Notes under the pieces: generated by a model
Databases searched by the model: none
Seen by the model: only the letters and a program-made list of their open reading frames with translations
What the model was told of the DNA's origin: nothing
Made by a program: the position numbers and the translations under genes
From: Clostridiales bacterium
GTDB taxonomy: Bacteria; Bacillota; Clostridia; HGM11327
NCBI GenBank assembly: GCA_015056385.1
Contig: SVGI01000011.1
Location: 1-38,886, forward strand
Direction of reading: 5' to 3'
DNA: 38,886 nucleotides
Part shown: one piece after another, positions 27,119 through 36,326 of the stretch
How positions within the stretch are numbered: position 1 is the stretch's first letter
Layout of the letters: each line of letters begins with the position of its first letter

Positions 27119-27454
27119 TGAGCGGGTCAGGCGGTCGCGTGCCTTTACGGTGCGAGGAAAGTCCGGGCTCCACAGAGCAAGGGTGCCGGATAACGTCCGG
27201 TGAAGGCGACTTTAAGGAAAGTGCAACAGAAAATAACCGCCGTGCGTTATGCGCGGTAAGGGTGAAAAGGCGAGGTAAGGGCTCACCGCATTCCCGGAGA
27301 CGGGCGTGGCAGTGTAAACCCCACCCGGAGCAAGGCTGAGGGCAAAAAACGGTTGCTCGCCGTGTCCTCGTGAGTGCCGCTTAAGCCACTCGGCAACGGG
27401 TGGCTTAGATAGATGACCGTCCAACGACAGAACCCGGCTTACCGATCCGTCTCA
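27119..27454 (+). ncRNA. rnpB: RNase P RNA
   Basis: GAGGAAAGTCCGGGCTCCACAGAGCA (P4/CR-I region), ACAGAACCCGGCTTA (P4' / CR-V), terminal P1 pairing TGAGCGG/CCGTCTCA. Confidence 0.95.
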
Positions 27455-27461
27455 ACAATTT

Positions 27462-27492
27462 TAAGAGTGTACCCACAAGGTGCGCTCTTTTT
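27462..27492 (+). terminator. Terminator after rnpB
   Basis: AAGAGTGTACC-cacaa-GGTGCGCTCTTTTTG with G:U pairs. Confidence 0.75.
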
Positions 27493-27516
27493 GTTTATTG
27501 AAAAAAATTAATGTAG

Positions 27517-27545
27517 TTGTAATTTCGGGCGATATTTGATATTAT
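27517..27545 (+). promoter_or_regulatory. SigA-type promoter for GT4 gene
   Basis: TTGTAA - 17 nt - TATTAT. Confidence 0.5.
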
Positions 27546-27584
27546 TATAGAAAATGACTGTTTGGTCGATATTACGGAGAAGGT

Positions 27585-28883
27585 ATGAAAATAGCAATTT
27601 GTTCCGATAGCTTTTTACCAATAATAGACGGTGTTGGAAGGGTTACCTATGAGTATGCAGACAGGCTTGCCAGGCGTGGCCACGAATGCCACGTAATAAC
27701 ACCTGTTGAGCCCTATTGCTATAAGGGTGGCTTGAGCTTTGAAATAAACGATTATTGGAGCGTTAAAACATCCTCCTCATACCAGTACAGAACGGGGCTT
27801 ACAATCTTAGACCCTCACTATCTTGAAAAAATACGCTATCAGAGGTTTGACGTTATTCACGCGCATACTCCTGCATCCTCGGGGCTTGAGGCTGTGCGCC
27901 TTGCATCAAGGCTCAGGGTGCCCCTTATAGGTACGTTTCACTCCAAGTATTACGACGATTTCAAAAAGATGACGGGAAGCGACATGGTTGCAAGCCTTGG
28001 TGTAAAATATGTTGTAAGCTTTTACGAAAGGTGCGACGAGGTGTGGACGGTAAGCAACAATGCCGCGGAAACTCTGCGCTCCTACGGATATAAGGGTGAC
28101 ATTGTTGTAGTGCCCAACGGCTCAATTACGGAAAAGGCTGTGGACCCCTCTGCTGCTCAACGTGCAAGGGAGCAGTTTAATATTCCCCAGGGCCGCCCCA
28201 TGCTTTTATACGTAGGGCAGATAGACAGAAAGAAAAACCTTGTACATATAATGGAATCCGCGGGAATACTTGCCAAAACCCAGGATTTTACACTTGTTTT
28301 TGCGGGAATGGGCGTGGATATGGATATGCTTAAGGCAAAGGCAAAGGGTATGGGGATAGAGGATAAGGTGATTTTTACAGGCCACATATACGATAAGAGC
28401 CTTCTGGACGGTCTTTATGGGCTTGCGGACCTCTTTATTTTCCCGTCCCTTTACGATACTGCAGGCCTTGTTGTGTGTGAGGCGGCTCTTATGGGTACAC
28501 CCTCCCTTGTTGTAAAGGGAAGCGCCCCTGCAGAAAGGGCAACTCATATGAAAAACGCTGTTGTGTGTGATGATACACCCTCATCCATAGCAGGGGCAAT
28601 ATCAGACTATATTGCCTTGCCGCAGAGTCAAAAGGATATTATCTGCCAAAACGCATACAGGGATATACCTATCCCATGGGATAACGTTATAGATATTGCG
28701 GAAAAGAGATACTGCGATATTATTGAAAAGGGTACTGTAAAGAGGGATATTCTCGGTAATTTTTCAAAGAGTGAAAGGCGGGTAACACCAAGGGTGGTTG
28801 AGGCAAAGCCTAAAAAAACAGGAAAAATAAGGCAGCCGAAAAAGGAAAGCAACGTTGTTGTAAAAAAGAATTTAGAGATATAA
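27585..28883 (+). CDS. Family 4 glycosyltransferase
   Basis: DSFLPIIDGVGRVTYEYADRLARRGHECHVITP, GTFHSKYYDDFKK, LLYVGQIDRKKN, FIFPSLYDTAGLVVCEAALMGTPSLV. Confidence 0.92.
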   Translation: MKIAICSDSFLPIIDGVGRVTYEYADRLARRGHECHVITPVEPYCYKGGLSFEINDYWSVKTSSSYQYRTGLTILDPHYLEKIRYQRFDVIHAHTPASSGLEAVRLASRLRVPLIGTFHSKYYDDFKKMTGSDMVASLGVKYVVSFYERCDEVWTVSNNAAETLRSYGYKGDIVVVPNGSITEKAVDPSAAQRAREQFNIPQGRPMLLYVGQIDRKKNLVHIMESAGILAKTQDFTLVFAGMGVDMDMLKAKAKGMGIEDKVIFTGHIYDKSLLDGLYGLADLFIFPSLYDTAGLVVCEAALMGTPSLVVKGSAPAERATHMKNAVVCDDTPSSIAGAISDYIALPQSQKDIICQNAYRDIPIPWDNVIDIAEKRYCDIIEKGTVKRDILGNFSKSERRVTPRVVEAKPKKTGKIRQPKKESNVVVKKNLEI

Positions 28884-28889
28884 GGCTAA

Positions 28890-28922
28890 TAACAAAGGCA
28901 GGAATTATTTCCTGCCTTTGTT
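28890..28922. terminator. Bidirectional terminator between convergent genes
   Basis: AACAAAGGCAGGAA-ttat-TTCCTGCCTTTGTT. Confidence 0.85.
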
Positions 28923-28924
28923 TA

Positions 28925-29635
28925 TTATCTTCTTGATTCGCTTCCGTTTATATTGGCTACGGGGAAGGATTCCTCAAGGTGAAGAGCCTCGGGGTGTGTA
29001 ATATTGCAGGTAATAAATTCCTTTACACGGGCAAGCCCCTCTCTTGCATTAAAATAATACTGTCCGGCGTAGCTTCTTAAATCACTGGGGAAGCCCATAG
29101 CCTCAAGCCCTAAGGACTGTGCTATGTAAAGGGCTCTGGGCAGGTGATAGCTTTGGGTAACTATTATTATTTTCTTTGCGCCGAATACCTCCTTGGCTCT
29201 ATATACGCTTTCATAGGTGGAGTATCCGTGGTAGTCGGTGTATATTGCGTCCTCCTCAACGCCCTGCTCAAGTGAAAAGGTGTACATAACGTGGGGCTCA
29301 CTGTACGGGGTAACGTTGCCGTCCCCGCTTAATATAAGGGCAGGGGCAAGTCCGTTTTTATATATATCTATGGCGGTTTTTAGCCTGTCCTCCAGCATGG
29401 GGCAGGGCTTATCGTCCCATGCTCCTGCGCCTAAAACAAGAATACAGTCTGCCTGAAGCTCCTGAAGCTCCTCGTAATCCTCTGCAACAAGGTATCCCCC
29501 TACGGTTTTAACTACGGTATTGAGAATAACCGCCGCAGCTATTATAACCGCAGCAATGCCTATAAGTATAACGAATATATCCTTTATTTTGTCCTTTCGG
29601 GTAAGGTGCTTTTTAAGGGGCGGGTTAAGCGACAT
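28925..29635 (-). CDS. YdcF/SanA-like DUF218 membrane protein
   Basis: ADCILVLGAGAWDDKPCPMLEDRLKTAIDIYKNGLAPALILSGDG and IIIVTQSYHLPRALYIAQSLG. Start 29635 with AAGGAGA RBS preferred over 29677. Confidence 0.88.
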   Translation of the reverse strand: MSLNPPLKKHLTRKDKIKDIFVILIGIAAVIIAAAVILNTVVKTVGGYLVAEDYEELQELQADCILVLGAGAWDDKPCPMLEDRLKTAIDIYKNGLAPALILSGDGNVTPYSEPHVMYTFSLEQGVEEDAIYTDYHGYSTYESVYRAKEVFGAKKIIIVTQSYHLPRALYIAQSLGLEAMGFPSDLRSYAGQYYFNAREGLARVKEFITCNITHPEALHLEESFPVANINGSESRR

Positions 29636-29922
29636 TTTTGCGTATCTCCTTGCTTTATGGTTAAGATATATTACCATTTTTACCTATGAAAGTAAAGGGG
29701 CTTAAAAAGCCTGGCACAAAACGGTGTTTATCGGAAAATACAGTAAAAATAATTTAAACACGGACCTTCCTTGATTCAAAATTAATAAAATCTTAAGCTC
29801 TTATGGGGCGGTGTAATAAAATACCCCCCGTATGAATATTTATTCTAATGCGAGGAGATTGCATTACCTCAAAAACAAGGGAGGGAGGGTGCGGAAACAC
29901 ATTTATTTCTGCACAGAAAAAT

Positions 29923-30231
29923 ATGAGCTACGAGGAAAAAAACAATAATCCAACTGTTGTTCCCAACGAAAATACACCTATGCACACGCTTAAGCTTGAG
30001 GGCAGAAGGCGGGTATCTCTTACAGGGGTTAAGGATGTGGACGGCTTTGACGAGCATACCGTAATACTTGTTACCACACAGGGTATGATGAGTATATACG
30101 GGGAGGACCTTCACATAACGAAGCTTAACGTTGACGAGGGTGTTTTGTGTGTAGACGGACGTATAAACGCCCTTCAGTACAGCGACGGAGAGAATAAGGG
30201 TAAAAACGTATTGGGCAAGCTGTTCAGGTGA
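29923..30231 (+). CDS. yabP: YabP family sporulation protein
   Basis: HTLKLEGRRRVSLTGVKDVDGFDEHTVILVTTQGMMSIYGEDLHITKLNVDEGVLCVDGRINALQYSD. Start uncertain (29848 is the track start). Confidence 0.8.
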   Translation: MSYEEKNNNPTVVPNENTPMHTLKLEGRRRVSLTGVKDVDGFDEHTVILVTTQGMMSIYGEDLHITKLNVDEGVLCVDGRINALQYSDGENKGKNVLGKLFR

Positions 30232-30236
30232 TGTAG

Positions 30237-30563
30237 GTGAACGTAATACTGGATTCTCTTTCCTATGAGATAGGGGGATTTTTTATTTGCTTTGCCGCAG
30301 GTGTGGGTATGTGTATATGTATTTTACTTACTACACATCTTTTGAAATGGAAAACAAGGGAAAATGAGGGGGCAAGGCGGCCGCCCACAGCCCTTATGCT
30401 TCTTGATATTATGTGGGGGATTGCCTGGGGAGTAATATTATTTCTTGTTATGCTTAAATTTAACGGCGCAGAGCTTAGGGTATATAACTTTGCGGCAACG
30501 GCAGCAGGCGCAGGCGCGGTGCTTTTTATAAAATCCAAAATTCTCAAAGGAAAAACGCGGTAG
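30237..30563 (+). CDS. yabQ: YabQ-like spore cortex biosynthesis membrane protein
   Basis: Small multi-TM protein directly after yabP with a GTG start 5 nt past the yabP stop. Assignment supported mainly by synteny and topology. Confidence 0.65.
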   Translation: MNVILDSLSYEIGGFFICFAAGVGMCICILLTTHLLKWKTRENEGARRPPTALMLLDIMWGIAWGVILFLVMLKFNGAELRVYNFAATAAGAGAVLFIKSKILKGKTR

Positions 30564-30642
30564 CATGGAGAATAAAAATATACTCAAACCATACTTAAAA
30601 TACAAATTTGGAGTATAATATAATAAAAAAGGAGGCTTGGGT

Positions 30643-32385
30643 ATGGATATTAAATGGCAAAGAAATGCTGTAAGGATGCTGAGAAGAATTGCTAATACAG
30701 GGGCCCCCACTATACCCTGTGCAGCCTTTATACCCCAGAAGCGGATTGTGGAAAGGGGTGAGGCGGTAAGTCCCCTTTGCCGTTGCTCCCCTGAAAGCCT
30801 TGGGGTAAGCAGTGAATATATAGAAAAATTTCTGGACGTCCTTGAAAGGGATAGGGACGTAAACCCCCATACCCTTATGATAATCAGGAATTCAAGGGTT
30901 ATATTCGAGGGAGCCTTTGAGGGGTATTCTCTGGATATTCCCCACATAACCCATTCTGCCTGCAAAAGCATAACAGCCCTTGCCATAGGTATTATGGTGG
31001 ATGAGGGGCTGATAAGTGAGGATACCAAAATTGTGGATATCCTTGGGGATAAAATGAGCTCCGTAGCCCAGATAAGGCTTAAGGATATGGAATTAAGGCA
31101 TCTTCTTACCATGTCCTCCGGTGTAAGCTTTAACGACGTTGGCCTTGCTACCTGTGAGGATTGGGCAGAGGCGTTTCTTGATTCAAGGCTTAAATTTGCC
31201 CCCGGGGAAGCGTTTATGTATAACAGCATGAACTCCTATATGCTCTCCTACATCGTAAAAAGGGTAACGGATGAGGGCTTAAGTGAATTTCTGGATAAAA
31301 GGCTGTTTTCCTATATGGGCATAAAGGATTATTATTGGGAAAGATGCCCCAGGGGAATAGAAAAGGGCGGCTGGGGCCTGTATATGCTTACGGAGGACCT
31401 TGGCAAGCTTGGGCTGCTGGTGCTTAATAAGGGTATGTATGGTGGAAAGCAGCTTGTAAGCCGTGAATGGATAGAGAAAATGACAACCGCCCATATGAGC
31501 GCCCCACCCTCTACGGGTGAATACGATTACGGCCTTCATACCTGGCGCCACAGGGGCGCTCAGGGCTTTATATTTAACGGTATGTTCGGGCAAAACGTGT
31601 TTGGCTTTCCTCAAACGGATACGGTGGTTGTGCTTACCGCAGGCAACAACGAATTTTTTCAGAGCACACCCTGCTATAAGCACGTAAACGCCTTCTTCTC
31701 TAAAAAATATTGGAGCGACGGTATTGTTGAGGATAAATGGGCGTATGAAAGCTTAAGGAAAAGAGGAGATACCCTTAAAAGAAAAAGGGATTATCTTATA
31801 GCTAACCCAACATCAAAAAATATGGAGAGTGAGGACGTAAGAGCCTTTTTTAACGGAAAACGCTATGAAATAAAGGGTGGTGAAAGCGCATCCCTGATGC
31901 CCCTTGTAATTCAGGCTATGAGCAATAATTATACGCCCGGCTTAAGGGAGATAGGCTTTGAGGCTGTTGACGGGGGCTTAAGCATTTCCTTTAAGGAGGG
32001 TATGCGCACCCACGTATTGCCCCTTTCACAGGGTAGTGTGGAATATACAAGCCTTAATTTCTCCGGTGATGAATATAAGGTAAGCGTTATGGGCAGATTT
32101 ACCTTTAACGAAAATGACGACCCTGTACTTATGATAAAGTGTAATTTCTGTGAAACGTCAAGCACCAGAGATATAAAGCTCGTATTTTTTAAGGATAGCG
32201 CAGACGTTTATTTAAGTGAAACTCCCGGATACGGGCTTTTTGAAAACGGCAGAAGCGCAATAGACGGGGTGATGCCGGGTGGTAAAATGGTGAAGCTTAT
32301 TCTGGAAAAGGCGGATATGGAGTCTATAACAAAAAGAACAAGGGAGGTGTTTGAGCCTCACCTTGTTGGGACGTTAAAAAAATAA
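30643..32385 (+). CDS. Serine hydrolase of the beta-lactamase class C/esterase family with extra C-terminal domain
   Basis: HSACKSITALAIG (SxxK), AFMYNSMNSYMLSYIV (Y-x-N region), preceded by GGAGG RBS. Confidence 0.88.
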   Translation: MDIKWQRNAVRMLRRIANTGAPTIPCAAFIPQKRIVERGEAVSPLCRCSPESLGVSSEYIEKFLDVLERDRDVNPHTLMIIRNSRVIFEGAFEGYSLDIPHITHSACKSITALAIGIMVDEGLISEDTKIVDILGDKMSSVAQIRLKDMELRHLLTMSSGVSFNDVGLATCEDWAEAFLDSRLKFAPGEAFMYNSMNSYMLSYIVKRVTDEGLSEFLDKRLFSYMGIKDYYWERCPRGIEKGGWGLYMLTEDLGKLGLLVLNKGMYGGKQLVSREWIEKMTTAHMSAPPSTGEYDYGLHTWRHRGAQGFIFNGMFGQNVFGFPQTDTVVVLTAGNNEFFQSTPCYKHVNAFFSKKYWSDGIVEDKWAYESLRKRGDTLKRKRDYLIANPTSKNMESEDVRAFFNGKRYEIKGGESASLMPLVIQAMSNNYTPGLREIGFEAVDGGLSISFKEGMRTHVLPLSQGSVEYTSLNFSGDEYKVSVMGRFTFNENDDPVLMIKCNFCETSSTRDIKLVFFKDSADVYLSETPGYGLFENGRSAIDGVMPGGKMVKLILEKADMESITKRTREVFEPHLVGTLKK

Positions 32386-32386
32386 A

Positions 32387-33226
32387 TTACGATATGCTTA
32401 TAATAGGTATATGAGGACGGTTGAATATACGCGGTATAGGTACGTGGTTGCCTATGCCGCGGCTTACTATAAGGGTAGGGGCGCTGTCCTCATAAGTGTA
32501 TATACCGCTTGTGTATTCAGGGAAAAAGCCCTGCCCGGGGGAAAATAATCCGCCAACAAGGGGTATAATTATTTGCCCGCCGTGTGCGTGGCCTGAAAGC
32601 TGTATATCAAAATCAAACTGCCTGTAATAGTTGAAATTTTCGGGGTAATGGGATAAAAGGATCCTTATGCCACGAAACTCCTCCAGCTCCTCAATAAGGC
32701 TTTTCGGTGTGGAGATATACTGTGATGACACCTCGTCTGCGCCTAAAACTGCCACGGGCATACCCTTTATTTCGGTATAAAAAATTTCGTTTTCAAGATA
32801 TACTACACCCTTTTCCTTAAGGGCTGTCTTTACTGCCTCGTGGTGAGTGCCCCTGTGCTCGTGGTTACCGCTTATGGCAACAACAGTACAATGCTCTGCA
32901 AGGGCGGATAAAAGGGATATTCCATCGGATATACCTTTGTCGTTTGAGGAAACAAGGTCCCCTGTGTGAAATATAATGTCGGGTGAGAAGGAAAGTATTT
33001 TATCTATAAATTCCCTGTCATTACCGCTGTACGCCTGATGAAGATCGGAAAGGTGGCAAACCGTTAAATTTCCGCTGTTACCCCCGTAAGATTTCACATC
33101 AATACTGTACTGTGTGAATTCGGGAAATCTGTTTACTATTATTTGTGAACACAGAAATAAAAGAATCACCGCCGTAAAAGCGAAGATAATTCTCTTAAAT
33201 GCTTTACGGCGGTGTTTGTTATTCAT
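32387..33226 (-). CDS. Membrane-anchored metallophosphoesterase, YkuE-like
   Basis: CHLSDLHQAYSGNDREFIDKI, DIIFHTGDLVSSND, AISGNHEHRG, LLSHYPENF, LSGHAHGGQI. Confidence 0.92.
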   Translation of the reverse strand: MNNKHRRKAFKRIIFAFTAVILLFLCSQIIVNRFPEFTQYSIDVKSYGGNSGNLTVCHLSDLHQAYSGNDREFIDKILSFSPDIIFHTGDLVSSNDKGISDGISLLSALAEHCTVVAISGNHEHRGTHHEAVKTALKEKGVVYLENEIFYTEIKGMPVAVLGADEVSSQYISTPKSLIEELEEFRGIRILLSHYPENFNYYRQFDFDIQLSGHAHGGQIIIPLVGGLFSPGQGFFPEYTSGIYTYEDSAPTLIVSRGIGNHVPIPRIFNRPHIPIISIS

Positions 33227-33243
33227 TGTAAATTCCTCAAATA

Positions 33244-34326
33244 TTATTTGTAGAACTCGTCCTCTACGAAGTCAATAGACTTGTTGAGTCTTGATGATTC
33301 GAAGGCTGCGTCGATAACCTTCATTACGCGGCGTACCTGCTGGGGCTGAACTCTTAAGGGCTCAACACCGTTGAGTGCCTTGTGGTAGTTAACGTAGTAG
33401 CTCAACCAACGAAGCTTAACCTCGGGAAGCTCCTGGGTAATAAGAACGTCGTCGGGACGGGGTGCAAATGTTCTTGTAGGACCTGCAGATGTTTCCTTGA
33501 TCTGTGAGGAGAATTCGTCTGCAAGAGTCTTAACCTGGATAACCTTACCGCCGCCGTTGAAGTCGTCAACTCTAACAGCGCCGCCTGTGCCGTATGCAAC
33601 GAAGCGGGGCATTTCCTGGGGAACGGGCAAGCAATGGTATGTGCTTACCTCAACCTGTGCGTGTGTGCCGTTTGCAAACATAATAATAAGCTTGAAGAAG
33701 TCGTCGCATTCGGGGTTGATGATGTGGTGGAGGTGAGCGTAAACGCTTACGATAGGCTCCTTAATAAGGTCAAGAATCTGGTCGATAAGGTGAATACCCC
33801 AGTCGTAAAGCATACCGCCGCCGTGCTCCTTCTGGCCTCTCCAGCCGAACATGGTGCCGCCTGTGCCGTAAAGTCTGCTTTCGATAGCGAAAACGTCGCC
33901 TATCATACCGCCTTCGATTACCTTACGAACGATGTTGAAGTCTGTGTCGTAGCGTCTGTTCTGGTGAACGGTGAAGATAACGCCGCATTCCTTTGAAACT
34001 GCAAGCATTTCGTCAAGCTCTGCAACGTTGAAGGCAACGGGCTTTTCGCAGATAACGTTTTTGCCTGCTCTCATAGCTGCGATACAAAGATCCTTATGAT
34101 AGTCGTTAGGAACTGCAACGAGAACAGTGTTCATATCGTGCTTGAGGAATTCTTCAAGAGTATGATATCCTGTAAGGCCTTCCTTCTCTGCAAGAGCAAC
34201 TCTCTCAGGGTCGATGTCATATGCTGCAACAACATCGTTGATGTCGCTGAGCTCATCCTTAATGTACTTGTGGTGGAAGCTTCCCATACCACCGTAGCCG
34301 ATGATACCTTGTTTGATTTTCATCAT
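33244..34326 (-). CDS. Gfo/Idh/MocA family oxidoreductase (second copy, distinct lineage)
   Basis: GIIGYGGMGSFHHKYI, VAVPNDYHKDLCIAAMRAGKNVICEKPVAFN, GGGMLYDWGIHLIDQ. Confidence 0.93.
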   Translation of the reverse strand: MMKIKQGIIGYGGMGSFHHKYIKDELSDINDVVAAYDIDPERVALAEKEGLTGYHTLEEFLKHDMNTVLVAVPNDYHKDLCIAAMRAGKNVICEKPVAFNVAELDEMLAVSKECGVIFTVHQNRRYDTDFNIVRKVIEGGMIGDVFAIESRLYGTGGTMFGWRGQKEHGGGMLYDWGIHLIDQILDLIKEPIVSVYAHLHHIINPECDDFFKLIIMFANGTHAQVEVSTYHCLPVPQEMPRFVAYGTGGAVRVDDFNGGGKVIQVKTLADEFSSQIKETSAGPTRTFAPRPDDVLITQELPEVKLRWLSYYVNYHKALNGVEPLRVQPQQVRRVMKVIDAAFESSRLNKSIDFVEDEFYK

Positions 34327-34413
34327 ATAAATCGTCCTCCCAAATTTTGCTTTATAAAAACAAATTTGTATAATTTTTCGTTAGTTTTTACACAACGATA
34401 TTATTAAGGTAAG

Positions 34414-34441
34414 TATATAATATTATTTATAAGTTTGTCAA
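34414..34441 (-). promoter_or_regulatory. SigA-type promoter for the 33244..34326 gene
   Basis: Minus strand TTGACA - 16 nt - TATATA. Confidence 0.5.
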
Positions 34442-34472
34442 CCGCTTTTTAAGAGCAAAATAAATGCTTTTG

Positions 34473-36326
34473 TCAGGTGAACTGAGAATTGTAAAGTGTG
34501 CTGTAAAAGCCTCCCTTGCTTAAAAGCTCCTCGTGTGTGCCCTCCTCTGTAATTTCACCGTTTTGTATTACTATAATGAGGTCTGCGTTCTGTATGGTGG
34601 AAAGCCTGTGGGCAATTACGAAGCACGTGCGCCCCTCCATAAGCCTTGCCATAGCCTCCTGGGTTTTAATCTCGGTACGGGAATCAACGTTGGAGGTAGC
34701 CTCGTCAAGTATAAGCATTGAGGAATCTGGGAGAATTGCCCTTGCTATGGTTATAAGCTGCTTTTGCCCCTTTGATATGTTTGTGCCGTCGTCTGAAAGC
34801 ACGGTATTATATCCCTCGGGCAGATTTTCTATAAAGGAATCTATATTTGCTGCACGGGCGGCCGCCTTTACCTCCTCAAGAGTTGCGTTTTCCTTTCCGT
34901 AGGCAATATTTTCAAATATTGTGCCGTGGAAAAGCCAGGTATCCTGCAATACCATAGTGTATGCCTTTCTTAAGGTGTCCCGCTTAAGGTGGGTGATTTC
35001 GTTGCCGTCTACGGTTATCTTACCCTCGTTAACGTCGTAAAACCTCATAAGCAGGTTTATTATGGTGGTTTTTCCTGCCCCCGTAGGCCCTACTATGGCA
35101 ATAGTTTGTCCGGGGGAGGCGTTGAGGGATACGTTCTTAAGTATGGTTTTATCAGGCACGTACCCGAAGGTTACACTCTCAAGGGCTACGTTACCCTTTA
35201 CGTCTGTAAGGGGGATTGCATCTGTGTCATCTGCCTTTTCGCTTTCCTCGTCAAGTATGCGAAAAACCCTGTTTGCGGCGGAAAATGCAGACTGAAATTC
35301 GTGAAGAATATTGGCAAACTCGTTTATAGGGCCTGCGAATTTACGTGAATACTGTACGAACTGGGCTATACCGCCTAATGATATGAAGAAAAGAGAGCCT
35401 GCAGCAACGGCGCCGCTTTGCGAAAGCATATAAAGTATTCCGCCCAATATCATAACCAATGAAATGGAGAAATTATTTATAAAGTTAACAGAGGGTCCAA
35501 GTGTTGCGCCGTAGTATTCGGCGTTGTAGTATGCCTGCATTGCCTCCTCGTTGCGTTCGTCAAACCTGCCTACTATTTCATCGGTGCGGTCGTAGGTACG
35601 TATTACGTTTGCCCCTGAAAGCATCTCCTCGGCATATCCGTTTAATTCACCAAGCTTTCTGGAGCGCCTGTGGAAAAGAGGCCTTACCTTTTTGGAGCGG
35701 TAACGGGTGAATATTATGGATGCGGGAACTGTAATAACAAAAACCGCAATAAGAGGCTTTGATATCTGCCACATAAAAAACAGAGAGCCTGCAACAGTAT
35801 AAATGCTGGTAAGTATCTGTACAAGGTCGTGTGAGAGAGTGGCGTTAATAGTATCTATATCGTAGGATATACGGCTTATTATATCGCCTGTGGTGTGAGT
35901 ATCGAAATAGCTTACGGGAAGAGAGGTAAGCTTTTCAAAAAGCTCACGGCGCATGGTATATACTATTTTTTGGCTTATATGCACCATAAGCACTGTTAAA
36001 GCGTATGAAAATATTGCCGATGCTATATAGCAGAGAAGCATTTTAACAACGCTTGTCTGTACGATATAGAAATCTATTCCGTTTTCCGAGGCTATTGCAT
36101 CTATTGCCTCCCCTGAAAACCTCGGCGCCATAAGGGCAAGCTGGTTTGAAAGAAGGGTTATTGCAATGGCAAGGAGAAATAAAGGCCAGGATTTAAGCAC
36201 GTATTTTGCAAGCCTTAAAAATATACCCTTGTATGATTTCTTTTCACCTATATCCTCCGCATCAACGTTGATGCCGTGCTTGTTGGGCATACCCGGGCCC
36301 ATTCCTTTGTTAATCAACGAAGGCAC
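34473..36326 (-). CDS. ABC exporter half-transporter (TMD-NBD) with canonical catalytic residues
   Basis: GPTGAGKTTI Walker A, SMLILDEATSNVD Walker B with Glu, FVIAHRLSTI H-loop, ISKGQ signature. Confidence 0.94.
   Translation of the reverse strand: MPSLINKGMGPGMPNKHGINVDAEDIGEKKSYKGIFLRLAKYVLKSWPLFLLAIAITLLSNQLALMAPRFSGEAIDAIASENGIDFYIVQTSVVKMLLCYIASAIFSYALTVLMVHISQKIVYTMRRELFEKLTSLPVSYFDTHTTGDIISRISYDIDTINATLSHDLVQILTSIYTVAGSLFFMWQISKPLIAVFVITVPASIIFTRYRSKKVRPLFHRRSRKLGELNGYAEEMLSGANVIRTYDRTDEIVGRFDERNEEAMQAYYNAEYYGATLGPSVNFINNFSISLVMILGGILYMLSQSGAVAAGSLFFISLGGIAQFVQYSRKFAGPINEFANILHEFQSAFSAANRVFRILDEESEKADDTDAIPLTDVKGNVALESVTFGYVPDKTILKNVSLNASPGQTIAIVGPTGAGKTTIINLLMRFYDVNEGKITVDGNEITHLKRDTLRKAYTMVLQDTWLFHGTIFENIAYGKENATLEEVKAAARAANIDSFIENLPEGYNTVLSDDGTNISKGQKQLITIARAILPDSSMLILDEATSNVDSRTEIKTQEAMARLMEGRTCFVIAHRLSTIQNADLIIVIQNGEITEEGTHEELLSKGGFYSTLYNSQFT

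Noticed and set aside
27118-27424. Track ORFs 27118..27339 (+) and 27212..27424 (-)
   Set aside because: They lie inside the RNase P RNA gene; the sequence matches rnpB conserved regions and not a protein.
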